Shown here: positions 21,766 to 33,025 of the stretch, piece by piece
Layout: every line of letters begins with the position of its first letter
How positions within the stretch are numbered: position 1 is the stretch's first letter
NCBI RefSeq assembly: GCF_007923255.1
Contig: NZ_VOHJ01000001.1
Coordinates: 155,250 to 219,249, forward strand
Length of the DNA: 64,000 nt
Source of the DNA: Vulcaniibacterium thermophilum
GTDB taxonomy: Bacteria > Pseudomonadota > Gammaproteobacteria > Xanthomonadales > Xanthomonadaceae
Direction: 5' to 3'
Made by a program: the position numbers and the translations under genes
The notes under the pieces: generated by a model
Seen by the model: the letters and a program-made list of their open reading frames with translations, nothing else
Told to the model about the DNA's origin: nothing
The model's database searches: none

Positions 21766-22235
21766 GGCCGAAGCCTTCGCCCGGCGAAAGACCACTGCTG
21801 TCCGGAGAACATGGGTGGCAGCGGCATGAGGGCGGCGCCGTGCGCGAGTACGCGGCAGTCTGCGCGCATGGCGACCTGTCACGCGTGGCGTCGTGCGGCT
21901 GGACGCTCGTGAGGTTTCTCCTCCCCCTGCTCGCAGGGGGAGGTCGGGAGGGGAGCCAACGGTTACGCCCGGATGCCTGTTTTCGTCGTTCCCGCGAAAG
22001 CGGGAACCGATGGACGTTGGCTGCAGCATGGGTGACGTCCATGGATCCCCGCTTGCGCGGGGATGAGAGCGCGACGGCCGGCTGGATTCCGCGCAGCAGT
22101 GGGCGAAAGCCGGAACCCGTTCTCGTCCGTGCGACGCCCTCCCATCGCGGCCCGAGCTGGCGGACGCTTTCAGCGACGAGCCACCGCCCCCAGCCCGTAC
22201 AATGGCCGGTTCCGTAGCCCCTCGTTCCCCGGCCG
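21766..22235. other. 470-base non-coding stretch packed with palindromes
   Basis: No gene. It contains an 11-bp stem with 2-base loop (CCTCCCCCTGC/GCAGGGGGAGG, 21920-21943), a GAAA-loop hairpin GTTCCCGC-GAAA-GCGGGAAC (21988-22007), a 33-base sequence (22020-22052) that recurs with two mismatches at 24442-24474, and the palindrome at 22045-22064. TACAAT (22198-22203) near the right end is a possible -10 box for queA, without a clear -35. Confidence 0.7.
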
Positions 22236-24406
<2,171 letters not shown>

Positions 24407-24806
24407 GCGGTCAGGCCCGTAAGCGGGACCCATCGGCCTTCGCTGCAGCTTGCGTGACGTCCATGGATCCCCGCCGCTCATCCCGATCCTGTCGAAGGAA
24501 TGCGGGGATGACGGGCGAAGGGCAGGGAGGCGGGTCTTCCCGACGGCATGGGCGCACGTGGGTTGCCGACGCGCGATGCCCCACCGGCGTCGTCCCGGCG
24601 AAAGCCGGGACCCATTGTCGTGCTCCCGCCACATGCAGGCCCTTCGCCCGGTCGCGCAACGAAGCGCTGCGCGGCAACCCGCAAGCGCTCGCCCCGCCTC
24701 ACGACGCGCGCGCACGCCTCCGCCCGGCGCCGTCGGAACCCACGCCCGGTGAAGCCGCCGTGTGCGTGGCATAATCCCCGGCTATTTTCCGTGCCGGACC
24801 CTCGCG
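24407..24806. other. 400-base non-coding stretch with repeat copies
   Basis: No gene despite several chance open frames. It holds the second copy of the 33-base repeat (24442-24474, 31 of 33 identical to 22020-22052), a CCTGTCGAAGGAATGCGGGG fragment near 24493, and a GAAA-loop hairpin GTCCCGGC-GAAA-GCCGGGAC (24592-24611). CATAAT (24770-24775) is a reasonable -10 box for yajC, so yajC-secDF may have its own promoter apart from tgt. Confidence 0.65.
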
Positions 24807-25142
24807 ATGAACCTGCTCGACCTCCTGATCGCTCCCGCCTACGCCCAGACCGCGCAGCCGCAGGGCGGCGGCCTCGGCATGCTGCTGCCGATGCTGATCA
24901 TCCTGCCGATCATGTACTTCCTGATGATCCGGCCGCAGATGAAGCGCCAGAAGGAGCACCGCGCGATGCTCGAGAAGCTCGCCAAGGGGGACGAGGTGCT
25001 CACCAACGGCGGCATCGCCGGAACCGTCGCCGAGATCGGCGAGAACTTCGTCAGCGTCGAGATCGCCGAGGGCGTGCGCGTGCGCGTGCAGAAGGCCGCG
25101 ATCGCCCACGTCCTGCCCAAGGGCACCTTGAAGTCGGCCTAA
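24807..25142 (+). CDS. yajC: Sec translocon accessory subunit YajC
   Basis: 111 aa. Small inner-membrane partner of SecDF. One membrane helix (GMLLPMLIILPIMYFLMI) is followed by the family signature RPQMKRQKEHRAMLEKLAKGD and VLTNGGIAGTVAEIGENFV. The ATG at 24807 is preferred to an in-frame start at 24762, which lacks family-like sequence. It sits 62 bases before secD. Its own possible -10 box lies within the upstream repeat-rich gap. Confidence 0.95.
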   Translation: MNLLDLLIAPAYAQTAQPQGGGLGMLLPMLIILPIMYFLMIRPQMKRQKEHRAMLEKLAKGDEVLTNGGIAGTVAEIGENFVSVEIAEGVRVRVQKAAIAHVLPKGTLKSA

Positions 25143-25204
25143 GTCGCCGCCACGCCCTGACTCGACCGTAAGGCGCCGCCGGTGCGGCGCCGCAGGAAGC
25201 GCCC

Positions 25205-27082
25205 ATGCTGACCTACGCACGCTGGAAGTACGTCGTGATGGTGCTCGTGCTGATCGCGAGCGCCCTCTACGCACTGCCGAACCTGTTCCCGCCCGATTCG
25301 TCGGTGCAGATCACCGCCAGCCGCAACGCGCCGGTCGACGCCGCGTTGCGCCAGCGCGTCGAAGGCGCGCTGCGCCAGGCGGGCGTCGCGCCGAAGGCGA
25401 TCGAGCTGGAGGGCGACAACCTCCTGGTCCGGCTCGGCAACGCCGACCAGCAGGCGAAGGCGGCCGACGCGATCCGCCCGCTGCTGGGGTCGGACTACGT
25501 CGCCGCGCTCAGCTTGGCGCCGACCGCGCCGGACTGGCTCGATCGGATCGGCGCGCGGCCGATGCTGCTGGGCCTGGATCTGCAGGGCGGCGTGCACTTC
25601 GTGATGCAGGTGGACCGCGCGGCCGCGCTGGAGAAGCGGCTGGAGGCGGTGGCCGAGGACGTGCGCGGCGCGCTGCGCGACAAGCGCGTGGTGTACGAAT
25701 CGGTCGAACGGCGCGGCAACGGCGTCGCGGTCACGCTCGCCAACGCCGGCGACGCCCAGCGCGCGCGGCAACTGATCCTCGACACGCTGAACACCGGCGC
25801 CCCCATCGGCGGCGAACCGCCGGCGAGCGTGCAGGGCGACGGACGCGAGCTGCGGGTGCAGCTTTCGGAGGGCGAGCTGACGCGCACCGCGGTCGACGCG
25901 GTCGAGCAGAACATCGGCACGCTGCGCAACCGCATCAACGCACTGGGCGTGGCCGAGCCGGTGATCCAGCGCCAGGGCGAGGAGCGCATCGTCGTGCAGT
26001 TGCCGGGCGTGCAGGACACCGCCCAGGCCAAGCGCATCCTCGGCGCCACCGCCACGCTCGAGTACCGCGCGGTGATCGGTACCGAGAGCGAGTGGATCGA
26101 AGCCGAACGGACCGGCGTCGCGCCGCCGGGCGCGAAGCTTTACCGCACCCGCGCCGGAACGCCCGTGCTGTTGAGCCGCCGCGTGATCGTCTCCGGCGAC
26201 CAGTTGATCGGCGCCAGCTCCCTGCGCGATCCGCAGAGCGGCACGCCGGCGGTTTCGGTGCGCCTCAACAGCCTCGGCGGTTCGCGCATGTACGACTTCA
26301 CCAGCCAGAACGTCGGCAAGCCGATGGCGGTGGTCTACATCGAACGCATCCCCGAGGTACGCACCGTCGACGGCAAGGAGGTCCGCTCGACCCGTGTGGA
26401 CGAGGAGGTGATCTCGGTCGCCAACATCCAGGAGCCCTTCAGCAACCAGTTCCAGACCACCGGCCTCGCCAGCATGAAGGAGGCCGCCGATCTGGCGCTG
26501 CTGCTGCGCTCCGGCTCGCTCGCCGCGCCGATGGAGTTCGTCGAGGAGCGCGTGATCGGCCCCAGCCTGGGCGCCGAGAACGTCGAACGCGGCCTGCGCG
26601 CGGTGCTGTATTCGTTCCTGTTCGCGCTGGCGTTCTTCCTCGTCTACTACAGGATGTTCGGCGTCATCACCTGCCTTGCGCTGCTGCTGAACATGCTGAT
26701 GCTGGTGGCGGTGATGTCGCTGTTCGGCGCCACCCTCACGCTGCCGGGTCTTGCCGGTATCGCGCTCACGGTCGGCATGTCGGTGGACGCCAACGTGCTC
26801 ATCAACGAACGCATCCGCGAGGAGCTGCGCGCCGGCGTGCCGCCGCTGACGGCGATCGCCTCCGGCTACGACAAGGCCAGCGGCACGATCGCCGACGCCA
26901 ACATCACGGCCATCCTGGCCGGCATCGCGCTGTACGCGTTCGGCACCGGGCCGGTGAAGGGCTTCGCGGTCGCGCTGATCGTCGGCATCCTGACCTCGAT
27001 GTACACCGCCGTGTCGGTGTCGCGCGGCATCGCGACGCTGATCTACGGCCACCGCCGCAAGCTGAAGTCGATCGCGATCTGA
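25205..27082 (+). CDS. secD: protein translocase subunit SecD
   Basis: 625 aa. Forms the proton-motive-force-driven SecDF complex that pulls exported proteins into the periplasm. One N-terminal helix (YVVMVLVLIASALYALPNLF), a large periplasmic domain with LLGLDLQGGVHFVMQV, then five helices at the C-terminus including GIALTVGMSVDANVLINERI, whose Asp is the conserved proton-coupling residue of RND-type SecD. Length and order match E. coli SecD. AGGAAG lies upstream of the ATG. secF follows after 10 bases. Confidence 0.96.
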   Translation: MLTYARWKYVVMVLVLIASALYALPNLFPPDSSVQITASRNAPVDAALRQRVEGALRQAGVAPKAIELEGDNLLVRLGNADQQAKAADAIRPLLGSDYVAALSLAPTAPDWLDRIGARPMLLGLDLQGGVHFVMQVDRAAALEKRLEAVAEDVRGALRDKRVVYESVERRGNGVAVTLANAGDAQRARQLILDTLNTGAPIGGEPPASVQGDGRELRVQLSEGELTRTAVDAVEQNIGTLRNRINALGVAEPVIQRQGEERIVVQLPGVQDTAQAKRILGATATLEYRAVIGTESEWIEAERTGVAPPGAKLYRTRAGTPVLLSRRVIVSGDQLIGASSLRDPQSGTPAVSVRLNSLGGSRMYDFTSQNVGKPMAVVYIERIPEVRTVDGKEVRSTRVDEEVISVANIQEPFSNQFQTTGLASMKEAADLALLLRSGSLAAPMEFVEERVIGPSLGAENVERGLRAVLYSFLFALAFFLVYYRMFGVITCLALLLNMLMLVAVMSLFGATLTLPGLAGIALTVGMSVDANVLINERIREELRAGVPPLTAIASGYDKASGTIADANITAILAGIALYAFGTGPVKGFAVALIVGILTSMYTAVSVSRGIATLIYGHRRKLKSIAI

Positions 27083-27092
27083 GGGAGCCAGC

Positions 27093-28040
27093 ATGAAGCC
27101 GTTCAACGTGTTCCCGTACGACAGCCGCTTCGATTTCATGCGGCTGCGCTGGGTTTCCCTGGCGGTCGCGCTGCTGCTGCTGCTCGCCGCGGTCGCCGCC
27201 ATCGGCCTGAAGGGATTCAACTTCGCGCTCGATTTCACCGGCGGCATGGGCATCGAACTGCGGTTCGAGCGCCCGGCCGACGTCGACGCGGTGCGCACCC
27301 GCCTCACCCAGGCCGGTTACGACGGGGCGCAGGTGCAGACGCTCGGCACCGGCGCCGATCTGCTGGTGCGCCTGCAGCCCAAGCCCGGCCACGCGCTGGC
27401 GGAAACGCGCGCCGAGGTGCTGCGTCTGGTCTCCACGCCAGAGAATCCGGCCCAGGCCATCGGCGGCGAGTTCGTCGGCCCGCAGGTCGGCAAGGACCTG
27501 GCCGTCAACGGAATCTGGGCGCTGATCTTCGTCGTGGTCGGCTTCCTGATCTACATCTCGTTCCGGTTCGAGAAGAAGTTGGCCGTCGCCGCGGTGATGA
27601 CGACCATGCACGACGTGGTGGTGGTCGCCGGCTGGTTCGCGTTCACCGGGCACGAGTTCGACCTCACGGTGCTCGCCGGCCTGCTGTCGGTGATGGGCTA
27701 TTCGATCAACGACACGATCGTGGTGTTCGACCGCGTGCGCGAGAACTTCCGCTCGATGCGCGCCGATTCGCTGACCGTGCTGAACGTATCGATCAACCAG
27801 ACGCTGTCGCGCACGGTGATCACCTCGTTCGTGGCGTTCCTGACCGTGCTGGCGCTGTATCTGTACGGCGGCGGTTCGCTGCGCGGCATGGCCGAGGCGC
27901 AGATCATCGGCATCGTGATCGGCACGCTCTCCACCATCTTCATCGCCTGTCCGCTGCTGACGCTCGGCTGGCTGAAGGTGAGCAAGCAGGATCTGCTGCC
28001 GAAGGCGCGCGACGAGGAGGCGCTGGCGCGGCGTCCGTAA
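27093..28040 (+). CDS. secF: protein translocase subunit SecF
   Basis: 315 aa. Partner of SecD. Six membrane helices with FALDFTGGMGIELRFERP after the first, and GYSINDTIVVFDRVREN in the fourth-helix region, where the Asp takes part in proton coupling. GGGAGCC lies before the ATG. A strong terminator sits 24 bases after the stop, ending the yajC-secD-secF transcript. Confidence 0.96.
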   Translation: MKPFNVFPYDSRFDFMRLRWVSLAVALLLLLAAVAAIGLKGFNFALDFTGGMGIELRFERPADVDAVRTRLTQAGYDGAQVQTLGTGADLLVRLQPKPGHALAETRAEVLRLVSTPENPAQAIGGEFVGPQVGKDLAVNGIWALIFVVVGFLIYISFRFEKKLAVAAVMTTMHDVVVVAGWFAFTGHEFDLTVLAGLLSVMGYSINDTIVVFDRVRENFRSMRADSLTVLNVSINQTLSRTVITSFVAFLTVLALYLYGGGSLRGMAEAQIIGIVIGTLSTIFIACPLLTLGWLKVSKQDLLPKARDEEALARRP

Positions 28041-28063
28041 GCGGCCCGCGAAGCTGGCCACGA

Positions 28064-28096
28064 CGACGGGCCCTGTGGGGCCCGTCGCCGTTTTTT
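28064..28096 (+). terminator. intrinsic terminator after secF
   Basis: A 10-bp stem (28064-28073 with 28078-28087, core GACGGGCCC/GGGCCCGTC) with a 4-base loop is followed after CCG by six T residues (28091-28096). It is the clearest intrinsic terminator in the window and closes the Sec operon. Confidence 0.85.
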
Positions 28097-28130
28097 GCGC
28101 CAAGCCGATCGATAGCGACAGGGACGCCCG

Positions 28131-28186
28131 CTTCCCGCTTCCCGCTTCCCGGTTCCCGGTTCCCCGTTCCCGATTCCCGATCCCCG
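28131..28186. repeat. heptamer array, TTCCCGN type (8 units)
   Basis: Eight consecutive 7-base units: three CTTCCCG, then GTTCCCG, GTTCCCC, GTTCCCG, ATTCCCG and ATCCCCG. It fills the gap between the secF terminator and the convergent suhB stop. The same unit recurs near 37.0 and 55.1 kb. Confidence 0.85.
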
Positions 28187-28189
28187 CCC

Positions 28190-29008
28190 TCAGTCGAACG
28201 CCGCCGCGTACCCCGTCTCGACGATCCTCTTCTGCAGCACGTCGGCGATCTTGACGTTGCCGGCGATCAGGCCGCGGCCGGCGGTGCCGCGGCCGTCCAT
28301 CGGGCCGGTGGCGCGGCCGCGGAAATCGGAGACCTTGCCGCCGGCCTCGCGCACCAGCAGCACGCCGGCGGCGATGTCCCACGGCTTCACGCCGGCTTCG
28401 AAGTAGGCGTCGGCGCGGCCGCAGGCGACGTAGGCGAGGTCGAGCGCGGCCGAGCCGGTGCGGCGCACGTCCTCGGCTTCGGCCAGCAGCGCCTCCAGGC
28501 AGCGCAGGTGCGGCGCCACGCGCGCGCGCTCGCGCGGCGGGAAGCCGGTGATCAGCATCGCGCCCTGCAGGTCCTTGCGCTCGCCGATGCGGATGCGCTT
28601 GTCGTTGAGCGTCGCGCCGCCGCCGCGGCTGGCGGTCCACAGCTCGTTGCGCAGCGGGTCGAAGATCACGCCGTGCACCGGCTCGCCGTTCTCGACCAGC
28701 GCGATCGACACGCAGAAATGCGGGATGCCGTGCAGGTAGTTGCTGGTGCCGTCGAGCGGGTCGATCACCCACGTGTAGCGGCCCTTGCCCTGGGCGCCGC
28801 CTTCCTCGCCGAGGAAGGCGTAATCCGGCCCGGCCTTGCGCAGTTCGCGCACGATCTCCTTCTCGGCGGCCTCGTCCACCTCGCTGGCGTAGTCCATCCG
28901 GCCCTTCTCGACGATGTTGAGCGCATCGAGCCGGTTCATGTGCCGGATCAGCACGTTGCCGGCGGCGCGGGCGGCACGGACCATGAGCGTGACGGCGGGT
29001 TTCTGCAC
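28190..29008 (-). CDS. suhB: inositol-1-monophosphatase family protein SuhB
   Basis: 272 aa from a GTG at 29008 ([16 protein letters not shown] follows, the usual N-terminus); a longer frame to 29236 reads into trmJ and was rejected. Metal-dependent phosphatase; in E. coli SuhB is also an rRNA antitermination factor bound to RNA polymerase. Motifs: [22 protein letters not shown] and [17 protein letters not shown] provide all metal ligands. Divergent from trmJ, the same arrangement seen in E. coli, with 83 bases between starts. Confidence 0.94.
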   Translation of the reverse strand: MQKPAVTLMVRAARAAGNVLIRHMNRLDALNIVEKGRMDYASEVDEAAEKEIVRELRKAGPDYAFLGEEGGAQGKGRYTWVIDPLDGTSNYLHGIPHFCVSIALVENGEPVHGVIFDPLRNELWTASRGGGATLNDKRIRIGERKDLQGAMLITGFPPRERARVAPHLRCLEALLAEAEDVRRTGSAALDLAYVACGRADAYFEAGVKPWDIAAGVLLVREAGGKVSDFRGRATGPMDGRGTAGRGLIAGNVKIADVLQKRIVETGYAAAFD

Positions 29009-29091
29009 GGCGGGCAGCCTCGTGGGAGCAGGGCGGGGAGAAAGAACGAACCCGGCGCGAGGCCGGGGCGCGGAGTTTACCATTCGCGCCC

Positions 29092-29880
29092 ATGAGCATT
29101 TCCTCAACCCAACCTCTCGACCGCGTGCGCGTCGTGCTGGTCGGCACCCAGCATCCGGGCAACATCGGGTCGGCCGCCCGTGCGCTGAAGACGATGGGCC
29201 TGCGCCGGCTGGTGCTGGTGTCCCCGGAACGCCCACCCAACGCCGAATCGACGGCGCTGGCGGCCGGAGCGGAGGACGTGCTGGCGGCGGCCGTCACCTG
29301 CGGCACGCTGGCCGAGGCGGTGGCCGACTGTCACCTCGTGCTCGGTTCGACCGCCCGCGCGCGCCGGATCGCGCTCGAGGAGCTGTGGCCGCGCCCGGCC
29401 GCCGCGCGCGCGCTCGACGCGGCCGCGGGCGGGGCGGAGGTCGCCCTGGTGTTCGGCCGCGAGCGCACCGGGCTGACCAACGAGGAGCTCGATCTGTGCC
29501 ATGCGGCCGTGTTCATTCCGGCCGATCCGGGCTACAGCTCGCTCAATCTGGCCGCGGCGGTGCAGGTGGTCGCCTACGAATTGCGGCTGGCCTGGCTGGG
29601 CGGCGCCGGAGCGGCGCAGGCGCCTGCCCCGGCGACGGCGGCCGCCGACGCCGATCGCGAGCCGCCGGCGCCGCACGCGCAGATGGAGGCGCTGTTCGCG
29701 CACTTCGACGCCGCGCTCGAGGCGATCGACTTCCACAAAGGCCGCGCCCCGGAAGTGGCGATGCGCAAGCTGCGCCGCCTGCTGCTGCGGGCGGCGCCGG
29801 AGGAGCGCGAGGTGCGTCTGCTGCGGGCGATCCTGGCCGACGTGGAGCGGACCGCGCGGCTGGCGTCCGGGCGGAATTGA
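29092..29880 (+). CDS. trmJ: tRNA (cytidine/uridine-32-2'-O)-methyltransferase TrmJ
   Basis: 262 aa. SPOUT-class (knotted) SAM enzyme that 2'-O-methylates position 32 of tRNA. Motifs: [33 protein letters not shown] and [15 protein letters not shown], which form the knot and SAM pocket. A C-terminal extension of about 80 residues is Ala/Pro-rich then helical ([17 protein letters not shown]). TACCAT at 29078-29083 ends only 8 bases before the ATG, hinting at a leaderless message. No clear -35 was seen. Confidence 0.94.
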   Translation: MSISSTQPLDRVRVVLVGTQHPGNIGSAARALKTMGLRRLVLVSPERPPNAESTALAAGAEDVLAAAVTCGTLAEAVADCHLVLGSTARARRIALEELWPRPAAARALDAAAGGAEVALVFGRERTGLTNEELDLCHAAVFIPADPGYSSLNLAAAVQVVAYELRLAWLGGAGAAQAPAPATAAADADREPPAPHAQMEALFAHFDAALEAIDFHKGRAPEVAMRKLRRLLLRAAPEEREVRLLRAILADVERTARLASGRN

Positions 29881-29957
29881 GCCGGCATCGCGACACGATT
29901 GCCGCGCCGACCCGGTTTTCGTTTAGGCTGCGAGCGTCTCGGAAGCAGGGGGCGGGG

Positions 29958-30884
29958 ATGGGCGCAGCCGTCAGCCGGATCGCGGCGTGGGTGCTTTGCG
30001 CATTCGCGTTGGCGATCCCGCGCGTGGCCGCCCCGGCCACCGACGGGGGCGTGCTGGTGCTGGGCCGCATCAGCGACGACCCCAAGGCGCACTACGACCA
30101 GCTCAAGCCGCTGCTGGAGTACGTGGTCGCGCACATGGAGGATCTGGGCGTTCGCCACGGCCGGATCCTGATGGCGAAGGACGCCCAGCAGATGGCGAGT
30201 TACCTGCGGCGCGGCCGCGTCGACTGGGTCACCGAGACCGCCGGCTCGGCGATGCTGCTGGCGCAGCGCGCCGGAGCGCGGCCGCTGCTGATCACCGAGC
30301 GCGAAGGCGTCAGCCGCTACCACACCGTGTTCTTCGCGCGTCGCGACGGCGCGGTGGACGCGCTCGCCGATCTGCCCGGCCATTCGGTGGCGTTCCAGCG
30401 CCCGGCCTCGACCAGCGCCTACTTCGTGCCGGCCGCGACCCTGCTCGATCAGCGTTTCCGGCTCGAACTGCTGCTTTCGCCCACCGATGCCCCCGGCACC
30501 GGCGCGGTGGGGTATCTGTTCGCGCGCTCGGAACTCAACATCGCCACCTGGGTGCACAAGCGCCTGGTCGATGTCGGCGTGATGAGCAATCTCGACTGGA
30601 ACAACCCGCGCCGCGTGCCGCCCGCGTTCCGCCCGGACCTGCGCATCATCGCGCGCACGCCGGACTACCCGCGCGCGGTGGAGATGGTGCGCGCCGATCT
30701 GGACCCGCGCATCGCCGCCCGCCTGCGCGAGGTGCTGCTGCGCGCGCACGCCGATCCGCAGGCGCAGGACGCGCTGCGGCGTTTCTTCGCGACCTCGCGG
30801 TTCCTGCCGGTCGACGACGCCGCGCGCCGGGAGCTGGAGCGCGTGTCCGCGGGCGTGCGCCGCGTCCGCGAGGAGGTCGAATGA
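29958..30884 (+). CDS. PhnD-type periplasmic substrate-binding protein
   Basis: 308 aa. Signal peptide (ISAWVLCAFALAI-like stretch after the basic start, cleaving near VAAPATDG). Resembles the phosphate/phosphonate-binding PhnD group: VLGRISDDPKAHYDQLKPLLEY at the N-terminus and DLPGHSVAFQRPASTSAYFVP in the hinge region, both typical. No permease or ATPase gene is near. Instead its stop overlaps the start of a GGDEF-EAL protein (ATGA), so it more likely delivers a ligand signal to that membrane protein than feeds a transporter. Ligand unknown. Confidence 0.88.
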   Translation: MGAAVSRIAAWVLCAFALAIPRVAAPATDGGVLVLGRISDDPKAHYDQLKPLLEYVVAHMEDLGVRHGRILMAKDAQQMASYLRRGRVDWVTETAGSAMLLAQRAGARPLLITEREGVSRYHTVFFARRDGAVDALADLPGHSVAFQRPASTSAYFVPAATLLDQRFRLELLLSPTDAPGTGAVGYLFARSELNIATWVHKRLVDVGVMSNLDWNNPRRVPPAFRPDLRIIARTPDYPRAVEMVRADLDPRIAARLREVLLRAHADPQAQDALRRFFATSRFLPVDDAARRELERVSAGVRRVREEVE

Positions 30885-33016
30885 GACTGCGCTACGGCCT
30901 GCAGGCGCGCTTCCTCACCGGCATGACCGCGGTGCTGGTGCTGACCCTGCTGCTGCTGGGCCTGCTGTGGCAGCGCCAGACCGCGATGCAGCGCGAGGTC
31001 GAGAGCATCAGCCGCGAAGTGCTGGACGCGATGGTGCGGCAGAGCGTGGAGCGCCGCGGTACCGCGACCGCGAACCAGCTCGCGCGCACGCTCGCCAACC
31101 CGCTGTACTACTTCGACCTCGACGCGATCGGCGACCAGACCCGTTCCGCGATGCGCCAACCGGGCATCGCCTACGTGCTGGTCTACGACGCCGACGGCAA
31201 CATCATCCACGACGGTACCGAGGACATCGGCCGCTTCGGCCAGATCATGGCCGACCCGCTCGCCTCGCGCGTGATGGCCGCGCGCGAGCCGGCGGTGGTC
31301 TGGACCGATCGGGTGATGGACGCCTCCGCGCCGATCATGATCGGCAGCCAGCGCATCGGCGGCGTGCGTCTGGGCCTGGACCTGGCCAGCGCGCGGCGGA
31401 CGCAGGAGGACGCGCTGCTCGGCCTGCGCACCCGCCTGGACGCGATGGCGCGGCGCCAGCTCGGCTGGATCGTGGTGCTGGGGCTGGTGCTGTTCGCCGC
31501 CGCCGCCGCCGCCCTGCTGCTGGTCCAGCGCTTCGTCGTGCGGCCGATCCGCGAGCTGGCGAGCGCGGCCGGCGAGATCGAGGCGGGCCGCTACGACACC
31601 GACACCCCGGCCAGCGTGCGCCACGACGAGATCGGCGAACTGGTGCGCGGCTTCCGCCGCATGCGCGACAGCATCGCGCGGCACGATCGCGAGATCCGCC
31701 ACATCGCCTACACCGACGCGCTCACCGGCCTGCCCAACCGCACCGCGTTCCGCGACGTGCTCGAAGCGCGCATGGAGGAGGCGCGCAAGGGCGGCGCGGA
31801 TCTGCAGATCGCGCTGCTGTTCGCCGACGTCGACGACTTCAAGCGCGTCAACGACACCCTCGGTCACGACGCCGGCGACGAGGTGCTGCTGCAGTGCGCC
31901 AACCGCATCCGCAACGCGGTCGACCGCCACGGCGGCGACCGCGCGATGCTCGCGCGCTTCGGCGGCGACGAGTTCGTGGTGATGCTCGAGGGCGTGGAGC
32001 TGCGGCAGACCGCTGCCCAGCTCGGCGCCGCCCTGGTGCGCGCGCTGGCCGAGCCGATCGCGGTCGAGGGTCGTCAACTGTTCCTGGGCACGTCGGTCGG
32101 CATCACCCTCTACCCGGACGACGCGCGCGACGCCGCGGTGCTGATGAAGAACGGCGACATCGCGATGTACCAGGCGAAGATCGCCGGCAAGAACTGCCAT
32201 CGCTTCTACAACGCCACCATGAACCAGGCGATGGAGCGGCGCGTGTATCTCGAGCACGACCTGCGCGGTGCCTGGAACCGCGGCGAGCTGAGCCTGGCCT
32301 ACCAGCCGATCTACCGGCTCTCCGACGGCGCGCTGGTCGGCGCCGAGACCCTGCTGCGCTGGCTGCATCCGGAGCTGGGGCTGGTGGCGCCGGCGGCGTT
32401 CATCGACGTCGCCGAGCAGAGCGGGGTGATCGAGACCCTGGGGCCGCTGGTGCTGGATGCCGCCTGCCGCGACGCGGCGCGCTGGCAGGCGGTGGCCGGC
32501 GAGGCCGGGCCGCTGTTCCTGTCGGTGAACGTCTCGCCGCGTCAGCTCCGCACCGGCGATCTGGCGTCGCTCATCGGCCAGTCGCTGGCCGATACCGGGC
32601 TGGCGCCGGCGCTGCTGCACATCGAGCTCACCGAGACCGCGGTGCTCGGCGACGAGGCGCACGTGAGCCGCCTGCTGGAGCGCATCCGCGAGCTCGGCGT
32701 GAAGGTGTGGCTGGACGACTTCGGCACCGGTTTCTCCGGCCTGAGCCATTTGCGCCGGGTGCCGGTGGACGGCGTCAAGATCGACCGCAGCTTCATCGCC
32801 GACATCCTGCACGACACCGACGACCTGGCGCTGACCGGCGCGATCATCTCGATGGCGCATTCGCTCGGCATCGTGGTGGTCGCCGAGGGCGTGGAGAAGG
32901 AGGGGCAGTACGCCGTGCTGCGCGAGCGCGGATGCGATCTGGCGCAGGGCTTCTGGCTGGGCCCGCCGGTCGGCGCCGAACAGTTCCTGAAGCTGCTCGA
33001 CCCCGCCGAAGCCTGA
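30881..33016 (+). CDS. membrane HAMP-GGDEF-EAL protein (c-di-GMP turnover)
   Basis: 711 aa. Membrane helix about 14-30, periplasmic sensor of about 160 residues, second helix about 194-215, HAMP to about 270, GGDEF domain with intact RFGGDEF near 360, and EAL domain from about 470. The GGDEF domain has no RxxD inhibitory site. In the EAL domain the signature reads ETL, but the catalytic set is kept: NVSPRQL, IELTETA, LDDFGTGFSGLSHL, VKIDRSF, VAEGVE and QGFWLGPP. Both c-di-GMP synthesis and breakdown are therefore possible. It overlaps the binding protein gene by 4 bases, which suggests that protein is its periplasmic sensor partner. Confidence 0.93.
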   Translation: MRLRYGLQARFLTGMTAVLVLTLLLLGLLWQRQTAMQREVESISREVLDAMVRQSVERRGTATANQLARTLANPLYYFDLDAIGDQTRSAMRQPGIAYVLVYDADGNIIHDGTEDIGRFGQIMADPLASRVMAAREPAVVWTDRVMDASAPIMIGSQRIGGVRLGLDLASARRTQEDALLGLRTRLDAMARRQLGWIVVLGLVLFAAAAAALLLVQRFVVRPIRELASAAGEIEAGRYDTDTPASVRHDEIGELVRGFRRMRDSIARHDREIRHIAYTDALTGLPNRTAFRDVLEARMEEARKGGADLQIALLFADVDDFKRVNDTLGHDAGDEVLLQCANRIRNAVDRHGGDRAMLARFGGDEFVVMLEGVELRQTAAQLGAALVRALAEPIAVEGRQLFLGTSVGITLYPDDARDAAVLMKNGDIAMYQAKIAGKNCHRFYNATMNQAMERRVYLEHDLRGAWNRGELSLAYQPIYRLSDGALVGAETLLRWLHPELGLVAPAAFIDVAEQSGVIETLGPLVLDAACRDAARWQAVAGEAGPLFLSVNVSPRQLRTGDLASLIGQSLADTGLAPALLHIELTETAVLGDEAHVSRLLERIRELGVKVWLDDFGTGFSGLSHLRRVPVDGVKIDRSFIADILHDTDDLALTGAIISMAHSLGIVVVAEGVEKEGQYAVLRERGCDLAQGFWLGPPVGAEQFLKLLDPAEA

Positions 33017-33025
33017 GGCGCGTCG

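Noticed and set aside
21211..22029. N-terminal extension of the aminotransferase to 22029
   Set aside because: The extra sequence runs antisense through the Lrp/AsnC gene and repeats; the ATG at 21210 has a strong GGGAGG site.
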